31,309 nt of DNA from Spongospora subterranea. Taxonomy: Eukaryota > Endomyxa > Phytomyxea > Plasmodiophorida > Plasmodiophoridae. This document shows positions 1 to 10,800 of this stretch, piece by piece (position 1 is the first letter of the stretch; each line of letters starts with the position of its first letter). Under the pieces are notes generated by a model. It did not search any database. It was not told the origin of the DNA and was given only the letters and a program-made list of their open reading frames with translations. The DNA lies in NCBI GenBank assembly GCA_900404475.1, contig OUQQ01000190.1:1-31309 (forward strand), written 5' to 3'. Both the position numbers and the translations under genes were made by a program.

Positions 1-1
1 A

Positions 2-154
2 AATGCTGAGGAACCGAAGCTAATCAAAGCACCTGAATTTTCAGATATCGACTCCCAAATGCTGAATGAAGCAATGCACCGCATTTTTGACTATGGCGAC
101 GACATTGAAGAAGCAAGTAGTGAAGTTTTACTTCAAGCAAAGAAACTACTTTAA
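2..154 (+). CDS. C-terminal end of an unidentified protein (5'-partial)
   Basis: An open frame runs in from the window edge and ends at TAA 152-154, giving about 50 residues. The end is rich in acidic and amphipathic helix residues (for example DIEEASSEVLLQAKKLL). No domain is recognised and the bulk of the gene lies upstream of the window. A possible polyadenylation hexamer AATAAA lies at 381-386, rather far downstream. It could also be a chance frame, but its composition and the stop immediately before AT-rich DNA suit a real last exon. Confidence 0.5.
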   Translation, partial: NAEEPKLIKAPEFSDIDSQMLNEAMHRIFDYGDDIEEASSEVLLQAKKLL

Positions 155-428
155 GGGCAATTTGCGAGTAAAGCAGGATTATTCATCATAATCACTGGCT
201 TTGTAAAATCGGTAAATTTTAAGAACCTTGCTTTGGTCAGAATTTCAATAAGTGTTTTCAGACACTTTGTTGCTAGATCCGTCCCATTGACAGAGCTTAT
301 GAGGCGCGAACAATTGTAAAAATTACTAGGAGTATATAGTCTTGATGTATAATTTGATGCTGTCTTCATAACACATTCTGAATAAAATGCGGTGATCAAA
401 TTCATTTCTAACAGGGAGACTGGGAACA

Positions 429-692
429 ATGAATGATGTCGAGTTTGCCATCGAGAAGGAATTTCTCGATCTATAACTCAGCTCAAAAACAATGTCGAAA
501 AGTGCATGCGGAACATATTGCAAAGGGATCACCGTTTGCCCTCGGCCCTGTTACACTGGAAACGAACAAAACCATCCGCATTGTTGTTATACTCAAGAAC
601 ACGACGAAGTGGCAATGGCGGATATTCATGAACAAGATCACACGCACTCTAAAGTCAAACCTGACAGTGCGCATGTGTACACCAGCGACTGA
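429..692 (+). pseudogene. Cys/His-rich frame broken by one stop
   Basis: From ATG 429 a frame runs 15 codons (MNDVEFAIEKEFLDL), meets TAA at 474, then stays open in the same frame from ATG 492 to TGA 690. The second part has 66 residues with many Cys and His, including PHCCYT and a His/Asp-rich stretch before the end. No GT donor lies before the TAA to splice it out. It may be a decayed small gene, an ORF starting at 492, or chance. No family is recognised. Confidence 0.22.
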
Positions 693-695
693 TCA

Positions 696-749
696 CATCA
701 GTCGACTGATGCGTGGCCTTTTGCGTGGCCTTTTATCAGTCGACTGACA
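696..749. repeat. 16-bp palindrome plus 12-bp tandem pair
   Basis: Bases 696-711 form the perfect palindrome CATCAGTCGACTGATG. Two tandem copies of gcgtggcctttt follow (711-722 and 723-734), then a second copy of the palindrome core, atcagtcgactga (from 735). The unit can fold or act as a dimer-binding site. No gene is placed beside it, so its role is unknown. Confidence 0.8.
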
Positions 750-1720
750 GAAATACCTCCCGGGAAAATAGAAGACAAGAACAATTGAACAATTCCAGGT
801 TAATTTGCAGTCAAACGGACAAACCCCGGGTGTGTGTGTGTTGTGTCTTGCCTTGTTATTATTTAGTTGAGTTTTGCTTTGTTTAGTCGTTTTTGATTTG
901 GGTCTAGTTGTTGTTTTCCTGTAGTTTTTCTGTCTTTCCATTTCGTTTCGTTGGGTTTTAACTTCCGATCTCTTTGCCTTCTGCTGATCCAAACTGCAGT
1001 ATATTGGCTTTTCTATCCTACGAAAATGGTACATTTCCCAGTTCCTATCAGTAAACTCTTCCTTATTCCTATGGATAGGCAATTGCCACCATATTAAAAT
1101 ATCCAAATTCCAATAACAGTAAATTAACAATAAATGACAATAGATCGGTATGCTCAAATGCTGATAAATCAGCTGTGTTCGAATCCCGTGTCTTAGATAA
1201 CTTTTGACGGTTATGTAAAGCCACAGTTGTCTCCAATAGGTAAAACCAGGTTTTCCCCATTGGTGAGAAATTTTGTTGTCAGTCAACGGTCTCCATTTGG
1301 TAGGAGTATCACAGGAGAAGACTCCACTGTGCATCCCTCCAACACCACCAATGGTGATAGACTAATAGTTGACTACTGTTGAGATTACCGTTGAGTACTG
1401 AGTAGTCGAGCTGCGGTCATGACAGTGATGATGTCGCTCGGCGGAGCTTGGCGACGGGGAGGGCTCTCCGGCCGGACTTTCCAGCCACTGTGATGCTGTG
1501 ACCAATTGATGGATCAACGGGCAATCAGGCAATCATCTGCTGAATAAACTCACTTCCCAAATTGATCAACTCTTTAGTCTCGTTTAGTTCAGAAGACCCG
1601 CGTTGATGGCCGACCACGACCTCAAGCAAATGGAACTGCAACCGTCTTCTCAACTCCAACCCTTCATAAGACTCGATTTCGATCGTCATCATTTCGATGG
1701 GTGACTTGCGCAGTCTAAAC

Positions 1721-2024
1721 CGGTTTACGCACCGCTAACCCCAATCCCCCGGTTTACGCACCGCCTCTCGTTCTCATTCCCGGTTTCGTACCGCTTTCCG
1801 TTCCCGGTTTTCGCACCGCTACTCTCATCCTGAACTTCCCCTTCCACTGTCTCTCAGTCTCTCTCCCGTTAATTTTATCTCCTCGCTGTCTCCATGTCAG
1901 ACCAGGATCGCTCCCTCCGAGTCTGTACCGGCGATGAGGAAGACCGGAAAGCGGTACCTGGAATGAGAACGAGAGGCGGTGCGTAAACCGGAATGAAGAG
2001 CGAGTAGCGGTGTACGTGAACCGG
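1721..2024. repeat. Foldback element built from CGGTTTACGCACCGC motifs
   Basis: Four direct copies of a 15-16 bp motif (CGGTTTACGCACCGCT and variants) start at 1721, 1750, 1781 and 1805. Three inverted copies lie at about 1950-1967, 1975-1991 and 2006-2024. The arms 1757-1799 and 1946-1986 are near-perfect reverse complements over about 38 bp, separated by about 145 bp. This is the structure of a foldback or MITE-like element. No transposase frame lies inside. The motif begins in AAACCGG, as do the repeats near the hAT remnant at 30710-30802. Confidence 0.75.
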
Positions 2025-2254
2025 GAATGAGAAATTCTTGTCAAACTGTGAGGGACGAAGAAGATCCGTTGATAGAGCCAGATGTGTATTGCTACACGTA
2101 GTGGAAGGAATTGACAAGAATGGCCAAGAAGTCATTCTTGGCAGAGCTTTGGGAACTTGGAGGGGCCAGGGGGAAAAACTGCAACACTTCCTTTGCTGAA
2201 GGAGGAAATCCAGTAAAATTAAACTCAGAAAACGATAATGTCAGATCCAGTGTA

Positions 2255-3367
2255 TTATCGACGACGGTCGTTAGGAGGGGGTTCGGTTAAGGAGTATGGT
2301 CTAGGTTGGGACATAACCTTGGCTAGTTCGTCCTTTAGATGACGACAATATCCATCGAGCCTGGCCAATTCGTGCTCTGCACCCCGTCTCCTCTCGATTT
2401 CCGCATAGAGCTGCTGTCCAATCCCTCCAGCATCGCCCAGACGCAAGGCCTCCCTCAAACGAACACATTCGGTTTCGAATTCAAACCTCGTCCGATCGAC
2501 GGCGACCAGTTCAGCATCCAACTTAGCCACTTGCGCATCTGCCTCCTGCATTTGCACCTTCATTTGAGCGATCACAGACTGCATAGCTGCTTTGCTCGAT
2601 TGTACGTTTTGCAACTGTTCATCAGCGCTTTGCATTTGCTTACGAAGACGGACATTTTCGGTAGTCAAACCCTTAATATGGTCGTTGGCTGCCGACAATT
2701 CTGGCCGAAGCTGCGCCAGGGACTTCTCAGCAGCTCTAAGCAAACCTTGGGTTTCCTGTAGCCCTAGATTGACACTAGCGGCGTAACTTTGGACAGATTC
2801 CAGCTCACGGCGCGTCTCATACAGCGCGGCGCCATTCGCCGACTGTAACTCTTCAAACTTGGCACGAGCAGCATCAGAGCTCGCGTCTGAGTCCGCATTT
2901 AACTGCTGTAAGTGTTGATATAATTGTGCCAAATCTGTTTCCCGAGCTTTGATTGTCAGTTCAGCTGCATAAATCTAAATAGGACAAATAAGGCGAATTT
3001 TGAGGAACACAAAAACAGAATGATAGAAAAAACTGGTGCACGAAGTGTTACTTCGCGAGGAATCGACACAATATTTGGTCAAAACACGGTGAATTCATGT
3101 AGTGTGTCACAAGTTTTCTAGACGGTGAATTAAATCACAGCAAATTCGAGCGAAAAAACTTGCATCGTGGAGCCTCTATTGGTGTAGCCAGACCTGTTTT
3201 TCATGGTTCCTCAGGGAGTCCTCATGTAAGGCCCGCAATCTGGAATTCTCATGTCGTAACTGTGCCACTTGATTGGTCAACACTGGCACCGAATTCTGAG
3301 GACGATTAGAGCCGGGAGGGGACAGAACAGGCGAGGCCATGTTCGCCGGGTGCCCGTTGACGGCCAT
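2255..3367 (-). CDS. Coiled-coil protein, two exons
   Basis: Exons 3194-3367 and 2255-2974 join in phase across a 219-nt intron (donor CAG|GTCTGG, acceptor CTATTTAG). The product is about 297 residues: a short Pro/Ser-rich head (1-36), then almost continuous coiled coil rich in Glu, Gln, Leu and Ala up to about residue 280, ending in a Pro/Arg tail (TEPPPNDRRR). A scaffold or tether role would fit, but no family is recognised. The chosen start is the first ATG after an in-frame stop. An extra upstream exon using the acceptor near 3460 is possible. Base composition is GC-richer than its surroundings, as expected for an Ala/Glu-rich protein. Confidence 0.72.
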
Positions 3368-3987
3368 AAGTTCGGGGCCCAAAATGAATGGAACCGATCC
3401 GCTCGTCCACTGAACACCAGGCCACGCCCCACTGACTACCGCCGTCTACACCCGCAAATGATCCACAACAACTGCGTGGCCGACCAACTTTCGACTTTAC
3501 CAATCATGTGTTACGCACTCAAAAATGACGAGCGTTACCCTACTGGAACATGTTTCTCTGTGTGAAATAGGTGTTGCGCAAGTGGAGAGGTTTGTTACTG
3601 TACGAGGGACTGGGACTCTTTATGGTTGAGATATCGGGTGAGATATTATTGGAGATGGTGACGGCGCTACACACCCTCCTCCTGCGGTTAATCCGTTCTC
3701 TTGGGTTGGACGAGGGCTGGCGGGACTGATCAGCACATCAAGGATACGTGCATCGTGTGATGGAATGATGGAAAGACAGAGTCCATCTGCAACATGTGCA
3801 GCTCTATCGCCAACTTTTTGTTGCACGATCTTGAACTTTATCTGAAAAGCGATCATAGGAACTGTTGCCAAGATTTTATAGAAACGTCGAAATAGGAAAT
3901 TCCAAACTGTTAAATGTGTAATTCTCGAACTTAATAGTTGAGTAATTAAATGAAAATGCTCCATTATTTCCATGGTCAGGCTAAGGG

Positions 3988-4555
3988 TTAATCTTGAATT
4001 GAAATTTCCAGCTCTGAATAAGGATTGAGGTTGAATTGGAGTCGTCATCATAATTACTCACCAAACACGTTCAAGTACTGCCGACAAACTGTCAGTTTGC
4101 TTGTGAAGGCGCTACGAACGAATACAACCAAGTCTCACGAGCCATTCCAGTCAAGTTGTGTCCCGTATATTATCCAATGATATTTGGCCGGATCAGGGAG
4201 AATTATTCCCCTTGTTTCGGGCATATTATCTGGCCCTCAAGCACAACACTCAAACGGCCGTTTGACCTTAATAACTCAATGTTTACGAGGACTTGAGCGT
4301 CGATCCCTGTTCGTTTCGGATTCAGCTCTCCGGTCTGATGTAGCGGCTTTTTCACAATGATTTTCAGACGCTGCAAAGGGTTGTTTTGATTCAGTTATGG
4401 CTTTCAGCAAACTATGTCGATTGATTCGCCTCAAGCTCGGTCGTCACATTTGTTAGGAAGTTGGAGTAGGGTTATGGAATTATCCAGTGCCTATACTGGC
4501 CTTTACTTACCAGTTTGGGCACAGGATAATCCCAAAACCCTTCATCAACTTCCAT
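3988..4555 (-). CDS. Small unidentified protein, four exons
   Basis: Exons 4511-4555, 4267-4370, 4062-4111 and 3988-4013 join with matching phase and give 74 residues. Two donors are very strong (GTAAGT after 4511, GTGAGT after 4062) and the acceptors are T-rich. The middle reads like folded protein: LRLKIIVKKPLHQTGEL, then a short helical end. The frame stays open a little way upstream of the chosen ATG, so an earlier exon may exist. The last exon is the least certain; an alternative acceptor near 3840 would give a different C-terminus. No family is recognised. Confidence 0.4.
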
Positions 4556-4818
4556 TCCCAACTTTCTTTGCCAATATTTGCACGTCCTTCCTCTGCTTTT
4601 ATATTACTTTCGTCAGCGATCTTTCGATTCGACCAACACGTTTTTTGGTGGACCTTTCGATTACGATTGACTTCGGGTTCGACGTGATTTGGCAACCAGT
4701 TTGTGTTCCGACTACTCTTGATTTGCCGCTTCAAACTACACCAGTCCATTTACTTCAACAAATGCAAAGACAAACAATTTTTGAGCTCATGCAAATCAGA
4801 CATCGGGTACTGTAGTTG
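4414..4818 (+). other. Plus-strand ORF opposite the small gene, doubtful
   Basis: A 133-codon ATG-started frame with no recognised domain overlaps the minus-strand exon that carries the GTAAGT donor at 4509-4510. An AATAAA lies about 33 bases after its stop (about 4850), which is the only support for it. Because the opposite strand has better splice signals, I regard it as probably not coding. Confidence 0.15.
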
Positions 4819-5358
4819 CATCACAATATGCAGAGGCGGAACCTAATAAACACATTAGCAATGTATGCCACAATTGCCAACGAATCGACTGGAGAGCGAG
4901 AATCGGAACCGCCGAATGAGTGCAAATCCTGAGATGCCCAAAGCCACCTGGAGAACTTATGCCCCCTCAACCATTGTGGAAACAATAATTGAACACTTTC
5001 AATATAGTAACGGTCCCTACACAAAAATTATGATATATTGCATGGATTGCACACTGTTGGCACTCTTTATTGAAATGAGGACATCTATGGACTTCACTAT
5101 GAAGTTGATCGAAGTGCCGCTCTTGTCACAAACTAAACTAAACGCAAACCCCTCAGACAAAACAGTCTATCCTGTGGCAACCAGAGCAAGCCGCAAAGAA
5201 GTATACATTCATGAGCCACCTCAAACAAACGTCTTCAGAAACTCTAAATGCATCGAACGTATCACAGATCCATCACAATTTCGACAGAAGGCATGACGCA
5301 GTTACAAAACAGATTCGATTTCATTTAATTTGTTTATCCAACGAGATGCCGTATGTAG
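4819..5358. other. Gap without a supported gene
   Basis: A plus-strand frame of about 140 codons (4865-5296) has no recognisable motif, no coding-like composition and no splice context. Nothing else is seen. Confidence 0.4.
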
Positions 5359-5800
5359 TCAAAGGCGTTGTTGTGATAGGAATCTGTGCTCTGAAAGCGA
5401 TCCAAATGTCAGGGTTGATTTACGGGAGCGATCCAGAGGGGGCGCAATTCTGCAACAAAAACGTGGCTCCAACTCAACACAGCACATCGCAACGAAAAGG
5501 AATGTGGACAACTCTCGTATGGCAACAGGCCCAAGCAGAACATTGAAACAAGCAGAACACGATAATACCACGGAACCATCAAACTCAAATAAACCAATGT
5601 ACCCACCAAGAACAAAAAAACTACTCAAAACCCTACAGCATTGAGGACGACAATCTTGCTAAGGACTCGAAAAACAAACCGAAAAGATTACACTCAGCCA
5701 ACAAATACACGAATCTTTGCGACAGTTGCCTCATCTTCATAGCCGTAAATCCAATCAAATACACCTGACTCGAAATGAAACCGACTGATGGGCCAGCCAT
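5359..5800 (-). CDS. Possible small hydrophobic protein, two exons
   Basis: ATG 5800 sits in a good start context (ATAACCATGG). Exon 5765-5800 encodes 12 residues and ends at donor CAG|GTGTAT; acceptor CCTTAG before 5658 continues in phase. The second exon begins QDCRPQCCRVLSSFF and is strongly hydrophobic, suggesting a membrane anchor. If unspliced, it ends at 5359 (about 111 residues). A further T-rich acceptor near 5453 could shorten the product. The T/G-rich strand makes hydrophobic translations easy by chance, so this is weak. It would be divergent from the aldo-keto reductase. Confidence 0.3.
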
Positions 5801-5873
5801 GGTTATGGCGATATTTAACTGAGCCCGCCGCCGCAGCCTTGTCACCAGTCAGGTGCGTCAATAATCGATATAC

Positions 5874-5919
5874 TGCTCACGATTAGAGCTGGGAAGCTTT
5901 CAGAAAGTGCTCACGATTA
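5874..5919 (+). promoter_or_regulatory. Direct 12-bp repeat upstream of the aldo-keto reductase
   Basis: The string TGCTCACGATTA occurs at 5874-5885 and again at 5908-5919, 34 bp apart, 70-120 bp before the reductase ATG. The position suits a transcription-factor site, but no known motif is claimed. Confidence 0.35.
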
Positions 5920-5990
5920 CGCCACGATCGAAGGTCGTTCCGGGGTGAGACTGGCCCGGTGACCAGGATTCATTGCCACAGTCGGAATTC

Positions 5991-7148
5991 ATGTCTTCTC
6001 CAGAGTTTTTTCACGTTGTTGATATGCTGGACAAGGTGCCGATGATAGGCTTTGGGACATATCAGGTACGTATCCAAGTTGATTTAGCCCTTTCGACTCT
6101 TGATTGATGATCATATCTTCCTAGCTCTCCGGCAAGTCATGCTATGATGCAGTTGTCCACGCTTTGAAGTGCGGTTATCGCCACATCGATACAGCATCTG
6201 TATGTATGTAGCTCATTCCAGTACCGAATGTGCGTTTGTGAACTGGACTGATTCTCGGTTTCGCAGATGGAAATGAATCGATTATCGCTGATGCAATTGA
6301 GAGTGTTGGTATCAGTCGGTCGGAACTGTTCATCGTTTCGAAGTTACAACCGAAGGACTCAGGTGTCACAAGCGTTGCATATCAAGCAGCATTAGATTCA
6401 TTGTCACGATTACGAACTGATTATTTTGATCTGTCTGAAATTCAAAACCAAACCCGATGATATCTTTTCAAATTGTGTGCTTTCTAGGTACCTTATACAT
6501 TGGCCAGGGCGAGCACAAGTTTCCGCGCTCTCTCCAGACAATCCCGGGTATCGTCTAAATTCTTGGCGAGCGTTGGAACAGTTATATCACCAAGGAAAAG
6601 CTAAAGCTATTGGCGTCAGGTTAGGTCGAAAATTCTCAAAGTGGCTTCTAACTTCTGCAAACGTGATTTTGTTTAGTAACTTCTTGGAGCGGCATTTGAC
6701 AGAACTTCTTACTCAATGTTCGGTTCCACCCTCAGTAAATCAAGTTGAGTTTCATCCGTTCCTTGATAACCGAGAGCTACTTGCATACTGTACCTTAAAT
6801 TCCATCCAAGTTGAAGCGTATTCACCCCTTGGCCAAGTCAAACCAATTCCTGTTTTATCTGTTTACTGGCTTACCAGTCTCCAATCTTAGGCCGATACGC
6901 GACTCCTAGGTCATCCGGTTATCGTCAAAATTGCCAACAATCAAGGGCGAACTTCCGCTCAAGTTCTCCTTCGCTGGTGTATTCAACAGGATGTGATAGC
7001 GTTGCCACGAAGCAGGAATCCAGCTCGAATCAAAGAGAACCTTAACGTGTTCGATTTCAAATTGGATGATCAAGAGATGGAAGAAATTGGTCATCTGTAT
7101 GAATCGAACTCCAAACGCTACTGCTGGGATCCAAACGCTGTGTTGTAA
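5991..7148 (+). CDS. Aldo-keto reductase, six exons
   Basis: Exons 5991-6065, 6125-6203, 6267-6432, 6488-6619, 6677-6836 and 6891-7148 give 289 residues with every phase matched. The family reduces carbonyls with NADPH in a TIM barrel in the cytosol. All four catalytic residues are present: Asp47 (in RHIDTAS), Tyr52 (VYGNE), Lys77 (IVSK) and His111 (LIHWP). Barrel motifs DYFDLYLIHWP, AIGVSNF, NQVEFHPF, YSPLGQ and ALPRS are seen in order. It is somewhat short for the family (usually 310-330) because loops and the C-terminal tail are trimmed. The group resembles the small nematode and prostaglandin-F-synthase-like reductases; the substrate cannot be told from sequence. Confidence 0.95.
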
Positions 7149-7152
7149 TAAA
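7147..7152 (+). terminator. Poly(A) signal overlapping the reductase stop
   Basis: The stop TAA (7146-7148) overlaps AATAAA at 7147-7152, so the 3'UTR must be very short. Confidence 0.6.
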
Positions 7153-7877
7153 ATGTGCCGATTATTCGCAAAGTCTGATAATTATCGAAATTTGATAGTG
7201 AAGAAATTTTGCAGATAACGCAAAACATGTTTCTAACTAATCGCTCACTTTTTGCTCTATACAACTTGTCTGTGGTGTAGTTTATGTTTGCACGAAACAT
7301 ATGTCTCTCAAACGTTAGTTTTGAAAACCAAGTGAAATTGCCAAGAATCATGTTCCGATTTAAATATTTTTGAGATGGGTGCAGTTGCACTTTGAGCAGC
7401 ATTGTATCAGTTGTAGTCGAGAACCTTGAACCCCAACCTGTATTCCACCGATATGCAGCGTGAGGGATTCGCTGAAAACCATAAGCGACGCCTCAGTTGT
7501 TCTGGTCGAAATTCACGACGGTGGACAAGTTGATACCTACGTCAGGTAAACACAGAATCAATGCGTTGAATGCTCGAAATATTTTAAATGTTCACAGAGA
7601 CAGTCTTTTTGACACCCCGGCTGTTTCATCGAAATCATCACGATCGACCCCATTTAACCATCACTTCAGGTCTCATTTGACCTGAGAATAAGCGAAAGCG
7701 AAATCGATCCGGCAACCAAATATGTGATATCGGAGACGCTTCAGTTCTGAACGTTGAGACGAAAAATGGTACACACGTTACTCATGGTCATATTTTTGGT
7801 TGCCGGATCAAGCTCGCTTGTGTATAGGTATCAAATCTTCAAACAATGCAATTTCTAATCAGAAAACGAGTGAGAAA
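7149..7877. other. Gap with two candidate exons on the plus strand
   Basis: Two stretches look like exons: 7459-7545 (acceptor ATGCAG, donor GTAAAC, reading SVVLVEIHDGGQVDTYV) and 7598 to about 7685 (acceptor TTCACAG, ending at TGA). They agree in phase. A third frame at about 7735-7790 starts with a similar DASV...VE pattern. No start exon was found, so no gene is called. The region also holds the 7706-7809 hairpin. Confidence 0.25.
7706..7809. repeat. 104-bp inverted repeat (hairpin)
   Basis: The arm gatccggcaaccaaatatg (7706-7724) returns as its reverse complement at 7789-7809, with two extra T. The loop is about 64 bp. It lies 70 bp beyond the NBAS stop codon, where the mRNA 3'UTR would be. 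A small mobile element or an RNA structure are both possible. Confidence 0.65.
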
Positions 7878-10800
7878 TTATGTTAATGTATTGAGATTTG
7901 CAGCAGATAACTGTTGAATCGCGTTGACGACTGTTACATCCGTCGAACGAGAACCGGAGAGTTGCCGAACCAAAACGGCAAGAGATCTGCGTGGATCACG
8001 ACAGAACCTGGGAGACGCATCCAAAACGGCAGCAGCCGCCATGAATCGCTGCTGAGCGCAAAGAACGCATGCTGCACGAAGCGCGTCGGCCGGCGACGCA
8101 CGAAGATGACGAAATAAAAGGCCAGCGACTGGAGTGTCAACTAATTCAGAAATTAAGTCGGCGCTCAGCGACAGACCGATGACACTATTGCCACCAAAAT
8201 CTGAAAGATCAGCCTGTGAAATCGGAGATGTCATTTAAGTCGCGCAGAACAAAATTTGGAAAGCGTTCAAAACGGCGCAAACCAGACACTTTGTAAACCA
8301 AAGAAACCGAAACCAACTGCATTTTCTAACGAATTGATTGAAGTGCAAGCACACCCAGATTACCTCTAACGATGATAAAGCTTCAAGTTCGTCCGCAGCC
8401 ACAATCTTCTTTATCCGGACAGCGGCCATCTTCTCAAATTCAATTCCAGAGCTCAAAAGCGCCGTCTTGATGGGAAATACGAGCGAGAGCCCTTTGACAG
8501 AACTCAGAGCCTCGATCAACCGAAATCGTTCAGGATCGGTGAGCTGACTGCCAATGTAAAGATGCAGGAATCGTAAGGGCGCACTTGGCAGCAAAACAAG
8601 CATAGCCCGCTGCAGCAATGAAAAAGGAAGCGATTGATCTGCTGCTAACCCAGGATGGGACCTTATAATTGTGGCGCAAGCACAAATCTGAAATGACCTT
8701 AAAGTTAATAAACAGTTACTAAGTTCAAAGATGAAAACAAAATTAACAAAAGGGTTTTTTGAACGTTCTTTGAAATTGATTAGCGTTGACTAAACAATTT
8801 AACCAAAAATAGTCTTAAACCAAAAAAGTGAAAGCCCACATGACGCAAAAAAAAAAATGACTCGACCTGAAGTTCATCGCGCGCGTTGTCAATAAGATTT
8901 TGGGCGAGTTCCGTGGAGACATGAACAGGGGCATCGACGGCCATGTCTGGTTGATCCTGGACCGGCCAACACTGCTGGCATAATCCCGCAATCATAACTT
9001 CCCCATGATCCTCATCCAGATCGCTTTCTAAGTATAATTTTGATGTGGCGAACCCGAGATGAGAATGATGACTCACAAAAATGAGGAAAATAATGAAACA
9101 CCGAAGAAAAACTGTTGAAAAAAGACAAAACTAAACGGCGTGCAACAAGATTCAGCTAGCAGCGGAAAATAGTCAAAAAATATAAGAACGGTTGGCTCAA
9201 AAGTTCCTAGGCCCAAAGACAGATTTCGAAGAAAAATCCACATACGGTAGGCAGAAACTAGAACTTCAGATAGAGCAGCGCGAGCGGGAAATGAAAGACT
9301 TTCGTCCTGGACGGCGGCTTTGACATGTTCTCGGGACAGAAGTGTGACCGCACCGGGATAGACACGGAACACGCGAACAAGGGAGGCAGCAGCAGATGAT
9401 GACTTGTTTGGGGGACAAGGTCGTGGACCATCGTCTCCAATGTAGCTCTGAGAAAAGTAAAAATTATCATAAGCATCACAATCGTGAATTTTGATGTATT
9501 GAAAAAATTTCTGCTGAAAACAGACATAGGAATTCGAAAAAAATTATGTTGCGCAAAGTGAAAATCATATTTCTAGAGTCAATATACAAACAAGAATATG
9601 GGTAGATTGGCCGTTATTTGAATAATTTGGGTTGGGATCGGCGGAAACCACACTCATCATCTCGATCACGTATGATTCGATTACACGAACTGCACGATAT
9701 TCGGGAATAACCGCTTCCTCGCCCTCATCCATGCCCTCTGTTGAAAACTTTCAGGATTTTTCTAGATAAAACCCAAATACCCGAGACGGAAATGAGGAAC
9801 AACACAGCACACATAAAATGAAACAAGAAATCACAAATATATCCGTTAAGACAAAGACATATCAACCAATCGATTCCTCACAGAAATGGAAAACACAAAG
9901 AACCATGTTACAGCAGACGACGAAAAGCCATACCAATTGTGGAATTGATGCAAGAAATAAAAATCTGCAGTTCGTCAAAATCGATAGATAACGATAAACA
10001 CGAACGGAGACAGGAGTCAAATGATGCACGCAAGTCATCACTCGCGAAGGGAACCTGGGCCAGTAAAGCGGCACTCGCTGCCCCGCTCCCGCTTCGCGCC
10101 TGAACGTCTGCAAGTGCGCGCAAGGTCCTGAGTGGAAGCAGAGCTCAACAACAGGCAGGTTCATCCGATCAAAGTGTTTGAAAAACAGTAAAGCATGAGT
10201 AAGTATAACGAAAACGGAAGCTGACACGAGAAACTGTCACCTTAATGTTGCAACCGCTTCAATAAATTCACGCGAGCAGCGATCGATGCCAGGGGCTGTT
10301 TGAAGGTAACGATGACCGAACTCAATAAATACAGGAATGAACATGGCCTTTACTAATTCCACAACTATTTGAGACGTCAGCAACCTCAGTAGCACAAAAA
10401 ACGAAGCAGAGGAAATCAAGGTACGAAAAGCAGCGCAAGACAAACAATGTGAATGGCAAAACTGTAAACAATAGTGTAGGCTTGAAAAAACAAAGGTGGC
10501 ATTTGATATCGGTCTCACAAGAAGAAGGAGGCAATTTAGCGAGATATTGGCCATATAACTGGACTAGAACTTCGTCGGGTGGAAGATGAGATAAAGGTGA
10601 GAGGGATGCAGAGAGATAATCGATGATAATCTGCGCGGACGTGATTGGGGGCGTTGAATCCTGCTCCTGAAGTTCACGAATCCAGGGAGCTAGTCGCAAA
10701 AGAATGGATACACTCTGGGCAACAAAAGACTCAATTACTACGACATTCGCATGAAATTGCATTGATAAAGAGAAATAGTCAGTCAAAGACGAACCGTGAA

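Larger units (their letters stand above)
155..2254. other. About 2.1 kb without a convincing gene
   Basis: No frame here shows a recognisable protein. Contents that can be described are an interrupted Cys/His-rich frame (429-692), a palindrome cluster (696-749), a T/G-rich stretch (about 820-960), and the foldback element (about 1721-2024). A T-loop-like string near 1175 has no matching tRNA structure. The mix of repeats and absence of coding signal suggests old mobile-element debris. Confidence 0.5.

Noticed and set aside
1140..1200. T-loop-like string TTCGAATCCC suggesting a tRNA
   Set aside because: No box A upstream, and neither the T-arm nor the acceptor stem pairs.
3620..4051. 143-codon minus-strand ORF beginning ATGATG
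   Set aside because: It starts inside the sequence after a strong GTGAGT donor of a better-supported spliced gene, and its left half has no recognisable content.
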